NCBI GenBank assembly: GCA_944342025.1
Contig: CALVMD010000007.1
Coordinates: 16,142 to 80,141, forward strand
Direction: 5' to 3'
Length of the DNA: 64,000 bases
Source of the DNA: an uncultured Clostridia bacterium
GTDB taxonomy: Bacteria; Bacillota; Clostridia; Christensenellales; Borkfalkiaceae
Part shown: one piece after another, positions 60,941 through 64,000 of the stretch
Layout of the letters: each line of letters begins with the position of its first letter
How positions within the stretch are numbered: position 1 is the first letter of the stretch
Translations under genes and position numbers: made by a program
The notes under the pieces: model-generated
The model's database searches: none
What the model saw: the letters and a program-made list of their open reading frames with translations, nothing else
What the model was told of the DNA's origin: nothing

Positions 60941-63919
60941 TCAATCGGCTTCCCGCAAGCTCTTATAGATTTCGCTCGTAAAAATACCCAGCACTTCCCT
61001 TTTTATCTCTTCATTATTCAAAAGCAAGGAAAAGAAATCCTGATTTTGTGAAAGCCCTTCAATGAGCGCATCGTCGATACCGTCAAAATACGAAAATTCA
61101 AAATCCTTTTCGGTATTGCTCTTTGCGCTCGCGCGAAGTTTATCCGATTTGAGAAGCAAATCCCGGATTTGCAGCATCGCCTTGATGGCAACGTCATTAT
61201 CATACGCCTTTCCCGTGCGGCTGTTGATTTCCGCAATAATGACGGAAAGCCGCTCCTGCTTATCCTCCGGCAACGCAATCGTATCCGCAGTCGGCAATTT
61301 GATAACCGGGCTCGGATTGATGCGCTCTTTAATATGCGTTTCGCCCTTTTTCTGAACAAAATTCGACGCTTTGATTTTGCCGTCAAGGTCATACCCCCTG
61401 CCCGGCTGCCGGATATCGATATAAGACAGCAGATAATCGACGAACAGATATTTTTTATGCAGTTCAATATCTTCAAAACACGATACCTGAATGAGAAACT
61501 GATAGAACCGCACAAAGTGCCGCATGACCGCAGCAATTTCAAGCTGTTTGAGAAAATCGTATTCTTCCAGCCGCTTTTTTGCGCGGCCGAAATAGAAATT
61601 CAGCTTTTCCTTCGTCTTTGCGTGCGTATCCCCGCCATACAATAATTGCGCCGCTTGTTCAATGTCGTTCGGATCAAGAATATAATACCCGTCCAGCTTG
61701 GCTTCCAGATCGTAAACGGCGGACGGCGTCACCGAGTTTGCGAGCAACGTCGTCGTATAATAGGGCTCGAACGCCTTTACGATGTCGTCATATGTATTGA
61801 CAAAATCAAGAATAAACGTATTTTTATCGAACGGCGGACAAATGCGGTTGAGGCGGGAAAGCGTTTGCACCGCGTTCACGCCGCGCAACTTTTTCAGGAC
61901 ATACATAGCGCAGAGTTTGGGCTGGTCGAACCCCGTCTGATACTTGTTTGCGACGAGCAAAACCTTATAATCGTCCTTTTCAAATTCTTTCGGCAACCGT
62001 TCTTCCGAAAAGCCGTTTATTCCGCTTTCAGAATATTCGATGTTATCCACTTTCACTTTGCCGGAAAATGCAACGAGCGATTTTATATCCGAATATCCTT
62101 TCTTTGCAATGTAATCTTCAAACGCCTGATGATACTTGACTGCGCTTTCGCGCGATTTGGTGATGACCATTGCCTTTGCTCTGCCGCCGAGTTCCTGCAT
62201 GACCGTCGTGCGGAAATGCTCGATAATGACCTCGATGCGCTGGGCGATATTCGTTTCATGCAATTCAACAAACCGCGCGATCTGCCGCTTTGCTTCCGAG
62301 GTTTTGCAGCGCGGGTCTTCTTCCACCTCTTTATTGATCTGATAGAACGTTTTATATTCTGTAAAGTTTTGCAGCACATCGAGGATAAACCCTTCCTCGA
62401 TTGCCTGTTTCATCGAATAGATATGAAACGCCTGCTTTTGCCCCTTTGCGTTTTCCTTGCCGAAAAGCTGCAAAGTCGTCGCTTTCGGCGTGGCCGTGAA
62501 CGCAAACATGGAAACGTTCGGCTGTTTTCCGTTCCGCGCGAGTTCGTCGGCAATAACGTCCTGCGCGTCGGGCGTGCCTTCCGTATCGATCTCCACTTCG
62601 CCCCTACCGAGAGTCATGGTGATCGCCGCCATATCCTTGCCGGAAGTGGAAGAATGCGCCTCGTCGATGATAACGGCAAACTTTTTCTCTTTGAGCCCCG
62701 ACACGCTGTTTACGATATACGGAAATTTTTGTATGGTCGTTGCGATGATTTTTGTATTTCCCTTCAATGCAATGGCAAGGTCTGCGGAAGAACATTTATC
62801 GTCCATCACGCGGATCAATCCCGTTTTATGCTCCATACCGAGAATTGCGTCCTGCAACTGCCTGTCCACGACAACGCGGTCGGTCACAATGACGATATTG
62901 TCAAAAATCACCTTGTTTTCGGCATCGTGCATGGAAGCCAGCCTGTGCGCGAGCCACGCGATAGAGTTCGTTTTACCCGAACCGGCGCTGTGCTGAATCA
63001 GGTAATTCTGCGACGTGCGGTTTTGCTCCACGTCGGCAAGCAATTTGCGGATAACATCTAACTGATGATACCGCGGAAAAATGACGCTCTCTTTGATCTT
63101 TCTTTTTCCGCTGAGCTCGTCCTTTTCTTCCTTCGTCTCAATAAAGATAAACCTGAAGATGAGGTCGATGAGCGTATCTTTCGTGAGAATGTCCTCCCAC
63201 ATATAGGAAACGCTGTATTGATCGGGATACACGGGGTTGCCCTTGCCGGCGTGGACGCCTTCGCCGTTGCCCATGTTGAAGGGCAGAAAGAACGTCGCTG
63301 AGCCATTCAGCCGCGTGGTCATATAGACCTCGTTCAAGTCCATGGCAAAGCAGACGAGGCACCCCGCCTTAAAACGGAAAAGCCGCGTTTTCGGGTTGCG
63401 CTCGGTGCGGTATTGGGTGATCGCGTCCGCATACGACTGCCCCGCCAGATTGCATTTTAGCTCGACGGCGATGACGGCGAGCCCGTTGATAAAGACGACG
63501 AGGTCGACGCGCTCTTTGTCGCTCGCCCACACCTCTTTCATGACGGAAAAAATATTTTTCTGATAGCGGACCGCCGCATCCCTGTTGAATGTGGTGGCTG
63601 GTTTTTGGTAGAGCAAATCGAGCTTGAAATTTGCAAGTTCGATGCCGTGTTTGAGAACGGAAAGGAGGCTCCCCCGCTCTTTGGTCGCCTCGGCGTTGAT
63701 TGTGGCGATGAGCGTATCTTCTAACTTGTCCTTGAATACCTTTTTAAGCTGCGCCATCGTTTCGGGCTGTGTTTCAAATAAAAAGCGCATCAGAAGTTCC
63801 CGGTCGGCGGCAAATTTATCGTCATAATATGTATGGTCGCGCCCGATGTACCCGTTGCCCTGCACGAGCCGCTCGATAATATAATCTTCAAATTCAAGTT
63901 CGGAAAGAATATTATTCAT
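60941..63919 (-). CDS. hsdR: type I restriction enzyme subunit R (HsdR)
   Basis: 992 residues, full length. N-terminal PD-(D/E)xK nuclease: Asp139 in RVDLVVFINGL, Glu153-Leu-Lys155 in AVELKC and the QxxxY-type motif QY at 169-170. The SF2 motor follows: Walker A HSAGSGKTN (residues 310-318), DEAH at 419-422 (VIIDEAHSS), FTATPKATT and the QTLSRLNR helicase motif. The C-terminal helical region docks to HsdM. Cuts unmodified DNA after ATP-driven translocation. It overlaps the end of an upstream gene by eight bases; hsdM and hsdS are expected beyond the right edge. Confidence 0.95.
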   Translation of the reverse strand: MNNILSELEFEDYIIERLVQGNGYIGRDHTYYDDKFAADRELLMRFLFETQPETMAQLKKVFKDKLEDTLIATINAEATKERGSLLSVLKHGIELANFKLDLLYQKPATTFNRDAAVRYQKNIFSVMKEVWASDKERVDLVVFINGLAVIAVELKCNLAGQSYADAITQYRTERNPKTRLFRFKAGCLVCFAMDLNEVYMTTRLNGSATFFLPFNMGNGEGVHAGKGNPVYPDQYSVSYMWEDILTKDTLIDLIFRFIFIETKEEKDELSGKRKIKESVIFPRYHQLDVIRKLLADVEQNRTSQNYLIQHSAGSGKTNSIAWLAHRLASMHDAENKVIFDNIVIVTDRVVVDRQLQDAILGMEHKTGLIRVMDDKCSSADLAIALKGNTKIIATTIQKFPYIVNSVSGLKEKKFAVIIDEAHSSTSGKDMAAITMTLGRGEVEIDTEGTPDAQDVIADELARNGKQPNVSMFAFTATPKATTLQLFGKENAKGQKQAFHIYSMKQAIEEGFILDVLQNFTEYKTFYQINKEVEEDPRCKTSEAKRQIARFVELHETNIAQRIEVIIEHFRTTVMQELGGRAKAMVITKSRESAVKYHQAFEDYIAKKGYSDIKSLVAFSGKVKVDNIEYSESGINGFSEERLPKEFEKDDYKVLLVANKYQTGFDQPKLCAMYVLKKLRGVNAVQTLSRLNRICPPFDKNTFILDFVNTYDDIVKAFEPYYTTTLLANSVTPSAVYDLEAKLDGYYILDPNDIEQAAQLLYGGDTHAKTKEKLNFYFGRAKKRLEEYDFLKQLEIAAVMRHFVRFYQFLIQVSCFEDIELHKKYLFVDYLLSYIDIRQPGRGYDLDGKIKASNFVQKKGETHIKERINPSPVIKLPTADTIALPEDKQERLSVIIAEINSRTGKAYDNDVAIKAMLQIRDLLLKSDKLRASAKSNTEKDFEFSYFDGIDDALIEGLSQNQDFFSLLLNNEEIKREVLGIFTSEIYKSLREAD

Positions 63920-64000
63920 TTGCTGACTCCCCTATTTTAATGCCCCGTTCAACAACGTCTTGTTCGGTAATTTCTTTCATCTGCCCCAATGTTGACTTGT
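63912..64000 (-). CDS. C-terminal end of an upstream gene in the restriction operon, partial
   Basis: The last 28 codons of a frame running in from the right edge read KSTLGQMKEITEQDVVERGI and KIGESANE, stopping with TAA at 63912-63914 inside the hsdR start. Translationally coupled to hsdR. Too short to identify; an HsdS, HsdM or accessory protein is possible. Confidence 0.6.
   Translation of the reverse strand, partial: KSTLGQMKEITEQDVVERGIKIGESANE

Noticed and set aside
1-64000. Search for tRNA, rRNA and CRISPR arrays.
   Set aside because: No cloverleaf-like segments, rRNA motifs or regularly spaced repeats were noticed by eye; a tRNAscan or CRISPR search would settle it.

Overview
This 64 kb window looks like chromosome from a gut-type Gram-positive bacterium, probably a member of the Clostridia. 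The evidence is the number of lipobox solute-binding proteins, a T-box leader in front of asnB, strong Shine-Dalgarno sites (AGGAGG), TTGACA-17-TATAAT promoters and an Isc/Rrf2 operon of clostridial type. Species cannot be read from the sequence. Nearly every gene lies on the minus strand; only three regions (two LacI-type regulators and one broken regulator) are on the plus strand. No rRNA, tRNA or CRISPR array was seen.

Layout, left to right. (1) 1-9.3 kb: a fructan-like (GH32-type) utilisation locus with an Opp/Dpp-type importer, an extracellular GH32-like lipoprotein, an intracellular GH32-like enzyme and a divergent LacI regulator with two palindromic operators. (2) 9.3-14.2 kb: housekeeping genes, namely iscR-iscS-iscU, queH and asnB with its T-box. 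(3) 14.2-19.1 kb: a collapsed MATE transporter gene, a translationally coupled operon of GH5-like hydrolase, unknown protein and URO-D-like protein, then two gene remnants lying head to head at a rearrangement scar. (4) 19.1-25 kb: a phosphoesterase, a LytS-like kinase with a receiver/winged-helix regulator, and a four-gene operon of unknown membrane and soluble proteins. (5) 25.2-43.5 kb: a large mannose/glycan locus with a LacI regulator (three perfect 14-bp operators), an ABC sugar importer, two GxGYxYP-like lipoproteins, one unknown lipoprotein, a URO-D-like protein, GH38 alpha-mannosidase, a GmhA-like isomerase and a ROK kinase.

(6) 43.7-46.3 kb: a perfect 50-bp palindrome, a fragment resembling the primase of TOTE conflict systems, an AAA/DUF4143 ATPase, and a mosaic of broken pieces (surface-protein tail, IS3-type transposase scrap, first 51 codons of malQ). 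(7) 46.3-58.7 kb: a maltodextrin/starch locus with a GH13 neopullulanase-like enzyme, malE-malF-malG-like importer, glycogen phosphorylase, two modular starch-binding-like lipoproteins and a divergent LacI regulator. Here malE carries a frameshift, malG and glgP are fused by a deletion, and malQ is cut short, so the pathway looks either decayed or misassembled. (8) 58.9-64 kb: an AT-rich, probably acquired defence island with a type I restriction HsdR, a DUF4238 protein and two small genes that each need a frameshift.

As a whole the window describes a glycan forager: surface lipoproteins trim or bind host or plant glycans, ABC importers bring in oligosaccharides, cytoplasmic hydrolases and kinases finish the job, and each locus has its own LacI-type switch. 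The most open biology is in the URO-D/GH operons, the 22-25 kb unknown operon, the tandem GxGYxYP-like lipoproteins, and the cluster of deletions and frameshifts in and around the maltodextrin locus.
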